Of a DNA stretch of 37,044 bases, positions 7,395 through 14,820 are shown one piece after another. Position numbers and translations under genes: made by a program. Within the stretch, counting starts at the first letter, position 1; each line of letters begins with the position of its first letter. The notes beneath the pieces were generated by a model. It was not told where the DNA came from and ran no database searches. It was given only the letters and a program-made list of their open reading frames with translations. Source of the DNA: Lachnospiraceae bacterium (GTDB lineage Bacteria; Bacillota; Clostridia; Lachnospirales; Lachnospiraceae); contig JAILQK010000051.1 of assembly GCA_024699045.1 (NCBI GenBank), forward strand, positions 1-37,044. Reading direction: 5' to 3'.

Positions 7395-7444
7395 TCCGTT
7401 TACTTACCGATCGCTCTCCGTTTACTTACCGTCCGCTCTCCGTA
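7395..7444. repeat. 22-bp direct repeat between the VOC and AEC genes
   Basis: Two adjacent 22-bp copies lie at 7395-7416 and 7417-7438. Both begin TCCGTTTACTTACCG, with a one-base shift inside. A third begins TCCGTATAAT at 7439, and degenerate TATCCG copies precede at 7375-7388. No gene or ribosome site lies within. Confidence 0.8.
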
Positions 7445-7482
7445 TAATGAGCCCCGGGATTCGATTACGACATCCGGTATCG

Positions 7483-7875
7483 TCAGTTCCTTGTTACTAT
7501 TTCAAGTTCCACTCCGTTAGGATCTTTCACAAGGATATTCCTGAAGCTTAACTTTGGCACATCCTCGGGAGCGGAATCACACTTTACTCCTCTGCTTACA
7601 AGCCTTTCATAAAGCGCATCCACGTCATCGCACTGAAAGGCAAGATGACGGTACATCCCACGGGTCTTGACCGCCGGATGGATCTCTCCGAAATCGTCAT
7701 CATACTCGATGAGCTCAAGCATCAGACTTTCGGTAAGCTCAAAGTAATAAAGCCGGTGATCCCCCATGTCGACGGTTTCCAACTGCTTAAGTCCCAATAT
7801 ATCTCCGTAAAACTCAAGACTCTTCTTAAGGTCTGTCACGTTGATCGTTATATGGTCTGGTCTAAGATTCATCAT
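7483..7875 (-). CDS. VOC superfamily protein (glyoxalase/dioxygenase fold)
   Basis: About 130 residues, a single vicinal-oxygen-chelate domain with two beta-alpha-beta-beta-beta modules. Metal-ligand positions are visible: His in DHITINV, Glu in MLELIEY, His in RHLAFQCDD and Glu in GVELEIVT. The family includes glyoxalase I, methylmalonyl-CoA epimerase and fosfomycin-resistance enzymes. The substrate is not determinable from this sequence, although the layout is closest to lactoylglutathione-lyase-like proteins. A longer frame starts with TTG at 7899, but AAGGAGGAG lies inside it. That ribosome site is about nine bases before the ATG pair at 7875/7872, so the shorter start is preferred. It follows the epimerase gene on the same strand, separated by a 26-bp duplication. 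Confidence 0.85.
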   Translation of the reverse strand: MMNLRPDHITINVTDLKKSLEFYGDILGLKQLETVDMGDHRLYYFELTESLMLELIEYDDDFGEIHPAVKTRGMYRHLAFQCDDVDALYERLVSRGVKCDSAPEDVPKLSFRNILVKDPNGVELEIVTRN

Positions 7876-7928
7876 TTTGATCATCTCCTCCTTGGTCAAT
7901 CATCATTAAAAGTCGTTTGTCAAAGCCT

Positions 7929-7980
7929 CAGCATCAGAAGCGTCCATCCCGCCTCGGTATCAGAAGCGTACATCCCGCCT
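7929..7980. repeat. 26-bp tandem duplication spanning the stop of the epimerase gene
   Basis: Copies lie at 7929-7954 and 7955-7980 and differ at three positions. Both contain ATCAGAAGCGT and CATCCCGCCT. The copy at 7955-7980 holds the last six codons and the stop of the epimerase gene. The other is a non-coding copy just downstream. Confidence 0.9.
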
Positions 7981-9132
7981 TATCACCTCAAGGCACATGC
8001 GTCCGTTATGATACGGACATTTCCAGGGTTCTACCAGAGGCTTATCCTTATAAGGCACCCCATTGGCATCGAGCTGACTGTACCACTCTCCCCCGGATTG
8101 CTCATAGATGAATTTCTCCTTGATATATTCCCACTCGGCAAGGACTGCAGTCTTATATTCCTCCTTGGAAGGATCCTGCAGGTATTTGTTCAAAAAGCCG
8201 TTAACGGTCTCAGCCTGAGCCCACCATATCCTGTCTTCATTCACCTTCCCTTTCTCGCACTCCGCCGGAAGAGAATGCCCGTCAAATGCATTATGCAGGA
8301 TATTATCTGCCAGATCGTCCGTGATCGGGGTCATCTCCCGGGTCAGCTCCTCATCTCCAAGGACCTCCAGTCCTCTGTCCAGGAGCCAGGAGGTTTCGAT
8401 ATCATGTCCGTATGAGACAAGATCCAGCAAAGAGTTGTAATCCTTATCAAAAAATACCTTCTGACAATGCCTTGCGGGATCATACATCCTGTCCTTGAAT
8501 ATCCTGAGCATTTCCTTAATCTTTGGCGCCGTTTCTTCTACCGCTCCCGCCTCATAAAGCTCCGTATATGCTTCGAATACATGCAGCAGCGTGTTCATCG
8601 TCCTCTCGGCTATGACGCCGTTTTCCGACAGCTTATCATTCACTGACGGGCTCAGATCACGGTTAAAGCTTTCAAGATATCCGTTTTCATCCCTGCACTT
8701 TTCTTCGATAAATCCGGTCAGCTCCTTTGCAAGCGCCAGACTCTCTTTATTACCTGAAGCCCTGTAATATGCGGAAAGACCGTATACCGCAAAAGCCTGG
8801 CAGTATGTGTGCTTGCATGTATCGAGAGGATTCCCGTCAAAAGTTGCCGACCAGTACAGTCCGCCAAACTCATCGTCTATATAGGATCTTTTCAGAAAAT
8901 CAAATGCATGACCTGCATAATCAAGACACTTTTTATCATGCAGAAGCAGGGCACAGGTTGAAAAAAACCACAGGATCCTCGAATTCAGCAGGCATCCTTT
9001 GCCTGACCTTTCGGCTATATTCAGATCATTGTCCATAAAACCGAAATATCCGCCGTAATTGTCATCTTTCAGCTTCATCCAAAATGGTATGAGGCTCTCC
9101 CTTAAGTGTTTCTCTGTTTCTTCCCTGAACAT
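7960..9132 (-). CDS. ce: Cellobiose 2-epimerase (AGE family)
   Basis: A 390-residue (alpha/alpha)6-barrel enzyme. It closely resembles the Ruminococcus albus cellobiose 2-epimerase as I recall it: SRILWFFS (51-58), KHTY with AFAVYGLSAYYRASG (107-127), and WKCPYHNGRMC near the end. Likely catalytic or binding residues are in place: His184, His243 in SYGHDIE, Trp303-Trp304 and His375. The enzyme converts cellobiose to glucosyl-mannose, feeding mannan or cellulose breakdown by phosphorolysis; this is known for the family. No phosphorylase or sugar transporter lies nearby, so the context does not confirm it. The stop codon lies inside a 26-bp tandem duplication. The start has a GGTGGT-type ribosome site. 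Confidence 0.92.
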   Translation of the reverse strand: MFREETEKHLRESLIPFWMKLKDDNYGGYFGFMDNDLNIAERSGKGCLLNSRILWFFSTCALLLHDKKCLDYAGHAFDFLKRSYIDDEFGGLYWSATFDGNPLDTCKHTYCQAFAVYGLSAYYRASGNKESLALAKELTGFIEEKCRDENGYLESFNRDLSPSVNDKLSENGVIAERTMNTLLHVFEAYTELYEAGAVEETAPKIKEMLRIFKDRMYDPARHCQKVFFDKDYNSLLDLVSYGHDIETSWLLDRGLEVLGDEELTREMTPITDDLADNILHNAFDGHSLPAECEKGKVNEDRIWWAQAETVNGFLNKYLQDPSKEEYKTAVLAEWEYIKEKFIYEQSGGEWYSQLDANGVPYKDKPLVEPWKCPYHNGRMCLEVIRRDVRF

Positions 9133-9150
9133 TTGATCACCACCGTCCTG

Positions 9151-9999
9151 TTATTGTTTTTTATGAGCATAATCATCCAGAAAATGATGATATTCCCCAT
9201 CCTTTTTATAGGCTATTATCGTAGCGAGATTAACGTTTTCGACACTCTTGAATATATTTGCTTCAGTATAGGGATTTACCTCATGCAGTTTTCTTATGAG
9301 CGCCTTGATCTCTGCTCTTTTTCCGCCGTCTCCGTCATCCTTCAGACCATTCGTGAGCGAACAGGCACATTTAATAAACTCAAGACCGTTGTGCTTTGCC
9401 CATTTTATTATGCTCTCCTCCCGGATAAGATACATGGGCCTTATAAGCTCCATCCCCTGAAAATTGACCGAGTGAAGCTTCGGCATCATAGTCTGTATCT
9501 GGCCCCCGTAGAGCATTCCCATGAGGATGGTCTCTATAACGTCATCGTAATGATGCCCGAGTGCGATCTTATTACAGCCCAGTTCTTTGGCATGAGAATA
9601 CAATGCCCCACGCCTCATCCTTGCGCAGGGATAACAGGGAGACTGCTCACCGGAGTCGACTATCTCAAATATCGGAGACCGGAAGCGGATCAGCTCTATT
9701 CCGAGAAGGTTCGCGTTTTCTTCGACCTTTCTCCGGTTCAGGTCATTATATCCCGGGTCCATCGTCAGATATACCGGTTCAAAATTTCTCTCCCCATGCC
9801 TGTAAAGCTCCTGAAAAAGCTTCGCCATAAGGAAAGAATCCTTGCCTCCGGAAACACATACCGCGATCCGGTCACCCTGACATATAAGCCCGTACTGGTT
9901 TACTGCCCGGGTAAAACGTGACCAGAGATCGCTCCGATACTGTTTTATTATGCTTCGCTCCGCTTCACGCCTGGTGTTTTCGACGTCCGGCTCAGCCAT
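9151..9999 (-). CDS. TtcA-family PP-loop tRNA sulfurtransferase-like protein
   Basis: An ATP-pyrophosphatase of the TtcA group. It shows the PP-loop SGGKDS, CYPC (CxxC), a later CAC cysteine cluster and GHHYDD. In enterobacterial TtcA these cysteines hold a 4Fe-4S cluster used for 2-thiocytidine at tRNA position 32. The Firmicutes branch is less well studied, so the exact modification is inferred. With the ATG at 9999 (AGGA six bases upstream) the PP-loop lies near residue 50, as in E. coli TtcA. The frame stays open back to an ATG at 10155 that overlaps the preceding gene, which would add 52 repetitive residues. I prefer the shorter form but cannot exclude the longer one. Confidence 0.85.
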   Translation of the reverse strand: MAEPDVENTRREAERSIIKQYRSDLWSRFTRAVNQYGLICQGDRIAVCVSGGKDSFLMAKLFQELYRHGERNFEPVYLTMDPGYNDLNRRKVEENANLLGIELIRFRSPIFEIVDSGEQSPCYPCARMRRGALYSHAKELGCNKIALGHHYDDVIETILMGMLYGGQIQTMMPKLHSVNFQGMELIRPMYLIREESIIKWAKHNGLEFIKCACSLTNGLKDDGDGGKRAEIKALIRKLHEVNPYTEANIFKSVENVNLATIIAYKKDGEYHHFLDDYAHKKQ

Positions 10000-10023
10000 C
10001 AAAGTTCCTGAAAGCTTCTCCAT

Positions 10024-10113
10024 ATCCGAAGCGTCCGAAACCCGCTCCACCTCCGAAGCATCCGAACCGCTTGAAACCCACTTCACCTCCGAACCGCCCG
10101 AAGCGTCCAAAAC
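10024..10113. repeat. 36-bp tandem array ahead of the TtcA-like gene
   Basis: On the minus strand two 36-bp copies (10095-10060 and 10059-10024) share about 29 positions, with TTCGGAGGTG and GGGTTTC conserved. A half copy precedes at 10113-10096. If translated it would give SEVKWVSSG and SEVERVSDA repeats in a long N-terminus of the TtcA-like protein. It may equally be a non-coding gene-boundary array like the others here. Confidence 0.8.
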
Positions 10114-10144
10114 GCCAAAACCCTCTTCCGCAGCCTTGCCGACC

Positions 10145-10945
10145 TCACTTCTCATCTGTGATATCGATGCCCAGATATTTATTCGACATTTCCGACAGGG
10201 TCCCCTCTTCCTTTAGTTCACTAAGGGCCCTGTTGACCTCCGCCAGTAACGTGGCTGATTCCCCGCCGTTTCTTACGGGTATCATAAATACCGCCGGATC
10301 ATCCGAAGTTGCAACGATCTTGAGCGCAGCTTCCGGATGCCTCTTCATATAGTCGTAGATCGGAAGTTCGGTATTGATCATTGCATCCGTCAAGCCGGAA
10401 GCAACCATCCCGATCGCATCGGATACTCCCGAGGAATCATGGACCTCCGCTCCGTACTTGGAAGCTATGTTGGCATAGGTGGTACCTTTGGCATTTGATG
10501 TCTTCTTTCCCTTCAGGTCCTCGAATCCTTTGATATCCGTATTGTCCTCGGCAACAACGAGCACCATATTATATTGCCCGTAGGGATCTGAAAAATCATA
10601 TTTTTTTTCTCTCTCTTCGGTCTTCTCAAGGCTGTCTATTATGATGTCGTACTTTCCCTGATCAAATCCTCTGAAAAGATCGTCCCAGTTGCACTCAAAC
10701 AGCAATACTCCCACGCCAAGCTTTTCCGCAACAGCCTGTGCCAGTTCAACATCAAAGCCTGTGAGTTCACCGTTTTCGGCGTGATAACACCAGGGTTCCT
10801 GATTGCTCTCCACCCCTATGGTTATCTTACCGTTTTTCTTTATCTTCCCCAGTGTATCCAGATCATCCTTCTTCCCGCAACCGGTCATAGTCAGCAGAAG
10901 GATCATCGTCAATGATAATGCAGTAACTTTTTTTAATAGCCTCAT
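10145..10945 (-). CDS. Amino acid ABC transporter substrate-binding lipoprotein (SBP family 3)
   Basis: A 266-residue protein with a lipoprotein signal peptide: positively charged MRLLKK, a hydrophobic core and the lipobox LTMTGC (Cys23). The mature part is a family-3 periplasmic-binding fold, with ITIGVESNQEPW, GFDVELAQAVAEKLG, YDIIIDSLEKTEER and DFSDPYGQYNM. Such proteins capture polar amino acids or cystine for an ABC importer. No permease or transporter ATPase gene is adjacent; the ATPase upstream belongs to a different class. It is therefore an orphan receptor, possibly serving a transporter encoded elsewhere. The ATG at 10945 has GGGGGG four bases upstream. Its stop overlaps the first ATG of the long TtcA-like frame. 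Confidence 0.93.
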   Translation of the reverse strand: MRLLKKVTALSLTMILLLTMTGCGKKDDLDTLGKIKKNGKITIGVESNQEPWCYHAENGELTGFDVELAQAVAEKLGVGVLLFECNWDDLFRGFDQGKYDIIIDSLEKTEEREKKYDFSDPYGQYNMVLVVAEDNTDIKGFEDLKGKKTSNAKGTTYANIASKYGAEVHDSSGVSDAIGMVASGLTDAMINTELPIYDYMKRHPEAALKIVATSDDPAVFMIPVRNGGESATLLAEVNRALSELKEEGTLSEMSNKYLGIDITDEK

Positions 10946-11007
10946 GGTTCCCCCCGGTTTAAATAATAATCTGTGTCGTTCCCCTGATCATATCGGAATA
11001 GAAGTCC

Positions 11008-12711
11008 TCAATCAAAACGTAAAAACCTGCATCGGTTCAAAGTTGCGGCGATCTCCTGTCTGCGCGGCCTTGCAAAACCGCAGCAGGTGCATCGCCCGCA
11101 CAAAGCCTCCGTTCCCTCCGTCTCAAGGAGTTTATCCACTCTGTCAAGTATCTCCCTGACATTAAGCTTCCCGTCGGCGATATCCGCAGCGCATATACGG
11201 ACGATCTGAGCGAGGGCAGAAGTCTGCTCCTGATCAACTATCTGCTCCAGATATCTGATGTCGACCTCCTCGCGATCGATGCTGAATCCGTCTCTTCCAT
11301 GAACCCGGACCTTAAGCCTTTCATTCTGCCTGAAAGATCTTACGGGCAGCATGATCCGGTCAAAGACCGGCTCCTTTGCAGATGAGGCCTCACCGATGAC
11401 AAGTCCGGAATTCCTGAATTCCTCCCTGGCCTTATCGGTGATATCACAGGGTTCATACCTGTCCATCTGTATTACCGTATCCGCTGTTCCGAAAAAAGCT
11501 CCGGAGCTTCCCGCCACGAGGACACAGGATATCCCGAGTCCGTCACGGAGATATTTCATCCTCTCGATAAAAGGTGTGATCGGCTCCTTGTCCTTATGGA
11601 TCACCTTCTGCATAAGCTCATCGCGGACCATGAAATTCGTGGCGCAGGTATCCTCATCGATCAGCAGTGTCCCCGTGCCGCATTCAACAGCCTCCATCAC
11701 ATTGGCCGCCTGTGAGGTGCTCCCGCTGGCATCCTCTGACATAAAAGACTTTGCATCCCGACCGTCCGGAAGATTGCCGATAAACAGAGAGATGTCCTCT
11801 TTGTGCACACATCTCCCGTCCTCCGACCGTATCTTTACGGCGGTCTCATCGGTGAGCACAAATTCCCTTCCGTCGCCCCTTATATGATCATACACCCCAC
11901 GCTCCATTGCATGCAAAAGAGTGGATTTACCGTGGTATCCGCCCCCGACGATAAGAGTTATCCCCGTCTTTATCCCCATCCCGGTCACGGTTCCCGCATG
12001 AGGAAGCTCCATGCGAATGCGCAGGCTTTCGGGAGACCTGAAAGGGACCGCTCCCGTCATGGGAAGATCCGAAGCCCCGCTCTTTCTCGGAAGGATCGCC
12101 CCGTCTGCAATAAAAGCGCAAAGCTTTGTCTCCTTCATCTGCTTCCTTATCTCCAGCTGATCATCGGCAAGAAAGACCGTATCCAGGAATGTCTTTTTTT
12201 CTTTATCGTTATAGATAAGCGCTTTTTCCACAAGCTCCGGAAGCCGTTCATAGAGCATATCAATGAGACCTTTTGCATTTATGCTCCTTCCGAAGGCAGG
12301 AAATCCCATCTCCATCCGGAAGATGACGTCTCCGTTTCCGGTTTCTATGCGGCATCCCGTCCTTTCAAGTATTTCCTGTCCCGGACGGCTCGATATAATA
12401 AGTCCGCTCTTACCCGAACCGGAATCTCCCCTTCCGGCTCTGCCCGAAGCTGCGGCAAATCTTCTCATAAGCAGGTCCTGCAGGGCAATCCGCCGATGCG
12501 GTCTGTCATAATGATCCGAAGGAAAGCCGGCATAGCTCCCGTCGATCCGTATACTGACCTTAGAGGGGGAAGCGAACGGATCCCCCTGCACATGGTCTAT
12601 CGAAAGGATATATCCCTTGAACCTGTAGGCGCCCTTCGTCTGTTTATAGGCAGGATAACCCTTTCGGTCGATATCGGACAGAAGTTTTTTCAGATCCTTA
12701 TCGGATTTCAT
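11008..12711 (-). CDS. Predicted ATPase of the ABC class (COG3044/PF09818)
   Basis: About 567 residues, beginning MKSDKDLKKLLSDIDRKGY and soon IDHVQGDPFASPSK, the hallmark N-terminus of this family. Counting from the in-frame TTG at 12735, Walker A is GGGYHGKST (264-272), a signature-like SEDASGSTSQ lies at 333-342 and Walker B is TLLIDED (356-362). A Cys-rich CGRCTCC lies near the C-terminus. The bacterial role is unknown. The related trypanosome protein MRB1590 is an RNA-binding ATPase in mitochondrial RNA editing, so an RNA role is possible. No transmembrane segment is visible, so this is not a transporter. The ATG at 12711 fits the family start. A TTG at 12735 overlaps the LUD gene stop and is an alternative. 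Confidence 0.85.
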   Translation of the reverse strand: MKSDKDLKKLLSDIDRKGYPAYKQTKGAYRFKGYILSIDHVQGDPFASPSKVSIRIDGSYAGFPSDHYDRPHRRIALQDLLMRRFAAASGRAGRGDSGSGKSGLIISSRPGQEILERTGCRIETGNGDVIFRMEMGFPAFGRSINAKGLIDMLYERLPELVEKALIYNDKEKKTFLDTVFLADDQLEIRKQMKETKLCAFIADGAILPRKSGASDLPMTGAVPFRSPESLRIRMELPHAGTVTGMGIKTGITLIVGGGYHGKSTLLHAMERGVYDHIRGDGREFVLTDETAVKIRSEDGRCVHKEDISLFIGNLPDGRDAKSFMSEDASGSTSQAANVMEAVECGTGTLLIDEDTCATNFMVRDELMQKVIHKDKEPITPFIERMKYLRDGLGISCVLVAGSSGAFFGTADTVIQMDRYEPCDITDKAREEFRNSGLVIGEASSAKEPVFDRIMLPVRSFRQNERLKVRVHGRDGFSIDREEVDIRYLEQIVDQEQTSALAQIVRICAADIADGKLNVREILDRVDKLLETEGTEALCGRCTCCGFARPRRQEIAATLNRCRFLRFD

Positions 12712-12731
12712 TGTCGCAGTCGTTTTCCCGT

Positions 12732-13361
12732 TCAAAAGCCCAGATCATCATTTACGAGTATCACATGGATCCTGTCTTTATGCTTCGAGAACCTTGTGAT
12801 CAGGAACTGACAGCAGATGGTATCCGGTGATTTGCAGTCCATGCATCTGCCCAAAGACGAGCAGGGAGTCTTAAGCCCAAATCTCTGCGCGTTTATCGGA
12901 GCGGCTACATTTCTCGCCCTCTTCATGGCGCCGTCGACATCGTCACAGACCTTATTCATTCCCACTATGAAAACCACCTTTTTGGGACCCTGCGCTATGG
13001 CCGATACCCGGTTGGCGTTTCCGTCGATGTTTACAAGGATGCCGTCATCAGTCATTGCGTTGCAGCTTGCGATATATACGTCGGCATCATATGCTTTAAG
13101 CATTGCCGCTCTTTTATCCTCTTCCTTGTCACGGTCAATAAACACATAATCGCCTTCCTTCAGCGCATCCACAAGACCTATTTCGTTTGCGCTCATACAT
13201 CCGCCCATGGTAACAGTGCTCTTCGCCGGGATAAGCGAGAGCGCTTTCTCAAGGGCTTCTCCGGCAGATTCGGCATAATAGCCTGACATATTTCTGGACT
13301 CAAGTCCCTTTATGACCTTCTGCGCCAGTAACCCGTTCCTTTTCGCAACATTTTCATTCAT
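12732..13361 (-). CDS. LUD-domain protein (LutC/YkgG-like)
   Basis: A 209-residue protein with a LUD/DUF162 fold: VTMGGCMSANEIGLVDALKEGDY, then IASCNAMTDDGILVNIDGNANRVSAI and VVFIVGMNKVCDDVDGA. Near the C-terminus five cysteines (CSSLGRCMDC, ICCQF) suggest a metal or cluster site. LutC-type proteins take part in lactate oxidation with LutA and LutB, but neither is present here. Single LUD proteins of this CxxxxxCxxC type are common in Clostridia and lack an assigned reaction. The start at 13361 is favoured by AAAGGAAG eight bases upstream; the frame itself opens at 13385. The stop meets the start of the COG3044 ATPase gene, indicating one transcript. Confidence 0.85.
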   Translation of the reverse strand: MNENVAKRNGLLAQKVIKGLESRNMSGYYAESAGEALEKALSLIPAKSTVTMGGCMSANEIGLVDALKEGDYVFIDRDKEEDKRAAMLKAYDADVYIASCNAMTDDGILVNIDGNANRVSAIAQGPKKVVFIVGMNKVCDDVDGAMKRARNVAAPINAQRFGLKTPCSSLGRCMDCKSPDTICCQFLITRFSKHKDRIHVILVNDDLGF

Positions 13362-13439
13362 GATATATGCTTCCTTTCCATACACTTATACTTGCTTTTC
13401 TCCCTGTATCCGCCTTCTCTGTCCGAACGGATCCCGATA

Positions 13440-14708
13440 TCAGCCGTCCATTTCCTTAAGATACTCCATTCCCTTTTTGACAAAACCCCCCGAAAAAAGA
13501 TTTCGCACCTTCCATGAGTATCTGTTTTCGATATTCGTGAACTTCTTTCTCTGAAATAAAAGAACCTCGTCTACATCCGCATCCAGTTCCCTGAAAAACC
13601 CCCGCATCTCATCGATGATCCTGACTGCCGCCGCGGCGATCGATTCCTTCTGTCCCGAATCACTCACCAGATTGACGGTCTTAAGATCATACCTTGCCGC
13701 ATTCTTGGTATTTGCTATCGCCTTGACCTGAACACTCGCATCCACACTCTCAGGCTCGCTGCAGGCAAGATAGATCAGCAGCAGCTGGAGGAATTTTATA
13801 TCCCTTATATCCATCCCCGCCTCATCCAGCGGATTCAGGTCTATCATCCTCAGCTCGATATGATTGGCTCCGTTTTCCATCAGACTGTACTGTGAATATT
13901 CCCCGGACGGCTTAAGCCTTACCGGGAAATACAATTCCGAAGACGATCTGATAAGATCATATTCCACTATATTTTCGATACTCGCGGTATACGACTTCAG
14001 ATCCGTATAGTCCAGAAGGGGTGTGAAAAAATTCCAGTAACCTATGTCAGAGCACCGGCTTGATGCCATTCCGTTAAAAACATCGTTCCCGTACTGACCC
14101 TTTTCAAAATAAGAGCTGTCCAGCAACGGACTGGCCGCGGACACGGCTACCACGAGCCAGTTGTAAAACTGAGCCATCGCCGCAAGAGCAACATAAAAAC
14201 CGTTTTTGTACCCGGTAAAATCATCCTGACCGGAAAGCCTGAAATCTTCCGCTAACAGAGCATCTCCGAAAGAATAATTAAAATGGATCCCCGAGAAAGT
14301 CATTTTGTATCTGCCGTAGCGCATGGCAAGATACTCTCTGTACTCGGTCTTTTTATGATCCTCTCCCTCAAACTGCGCGATAGGGATATCGTCTTCATTA
14401 AAGATATACGGCGGATTTGAAAAAGGCCAGAGATACTCCCTCTCCGGCATCCGCTTTAAGGTCTCCTTTACCCGTTCGGTATGATACTTAAGTTCCCGAT
14501 AGGCTTCCTCTGCCGTCGGTTCTGGAGAAGTATTGATCTCCGTCTGGTTTTCGCAGAAATCCCGGACGATGAACCGATCCTTAGGATCAAAAGGGTGCGG
14601 CGTATGCGCAAAAAAGCCGTCCTTCGTGACACGAAGCCCTTCCTTTTCTATCCCCATCATTCCGTCAAAAAGATGCTGCCTTACAATTTTTTCCTTAAAA
14701 TGAAGCAT
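13440..14708 (-). CDS. gshA: Glutamate-cysteine ligase
   Basis: A 422-residue protein of the GshA/GshF-N-terminal type. GIEKEGLRV (19-27) provides the ATP/metal-binding glutamates. FENQTE-like CENQTEINTSPEP and FSGIHFNYSF follow. HIELRMIDLNPLDEAGM near residue 290 is the conserved ELR and DLNP block. It joins glutamate and cysteine to gamma-glutamylcysteine, the first step of glutathione synthesis. No glutathione synthetase domain or gene is attached, so the pathway either ends at the dipeptide here or is completed elsewhere. The ATG at 14708 has CAGGG four bases upstream. A strong hairpin lies in the 112 bases before it. Confidence 0.9.
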   Translation of the reverse strand: MLHFKEKIVRQHLFDGMMGIEKEGLRVTKDGFFAHTPHPFDPKDRFIVRDFCENQTEINTSPEPTAEEAYRELKYHTERVKETLKRMPEREYLWPFSNPPYIFNEDDIPIAQFEGEDHKKTEYREYLAMRYGRYKMTFSGIHFNYSFGDALLAEDFRLSGQDDFTGYKNGFYVALAAMAQFYNWLVVAVSAASPLLDSSYFEKGQYGNDVFNGMASSRCSDIGYWNFFTPLLDYTDLKSYTASIENIVEYDLIRSSSELYFPVRLKPSGEYSQYSLMENGANHIELRMIDLNPLDEAGMDIRDIKFLQLLLIYLACSEPESVDASVQVKAIANTKNAARYDLKTVNLVSDSGQKESIAAAAVRIIDEMRGFFRELDADVDEVLLFQRKKFTNIENRYSWKVRNLFSGGFVKKGMEYLKEMDG

Positions 14709-14733
14709 AGAACCCTGCCCGGTTATATTTAAA

Positions 14734-14763
14734 GGGACACTCCGGGATTCCCCGGAATGTCCC
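14734..14763. terminator. Strong hairpin between the channel-like gene and gshA
   Basis: Arms 14734-14746 (GGGACACTCCGGG) and 14751-14763 (CCCGGAATGTCCC) pair over 13 positions, with one G-T wobble and a four-base loop. On the minus strand it is followed by TTTAAATAT, so it could terminate the upstream transcript ahead of gshA. The adjoining TGACCCCCGTTCCG at 14764-14777 loosely resembles the REP-like element. Confidence 0.6.
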
Positions 14764-14820
14764 TGACCCCCGTTCCGTTTTCACCTGAGATCATCGCGAA
14801 TAAAACGACCCGGATGACTC

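Noticed and set aside
7645-8415. Plus-strand open frame of 256 codons opposite the epimerase and VOC genes
   Set aside because: It is an antisense shadow of two well-supported genes; no ribosome site or recognisable protein motif.
9106-9921. Plus-strand open frame of 271 codons opposite the TtcA-like gene
   Set aside because: Shadow of a motif-rich gene; composition is not protein-like.
11803-12810. Plus-strand open frame of 335 codons opposite the COG3044 ATPase gene
   Set aside because: Shadow frame with no family features; the minus-strand gene has Walker motifs.
12732-13361. Complete lactate-utilisation operon around the LUD gene
   Set aside because: LutA- and LutB-like genes are absent on both sides.
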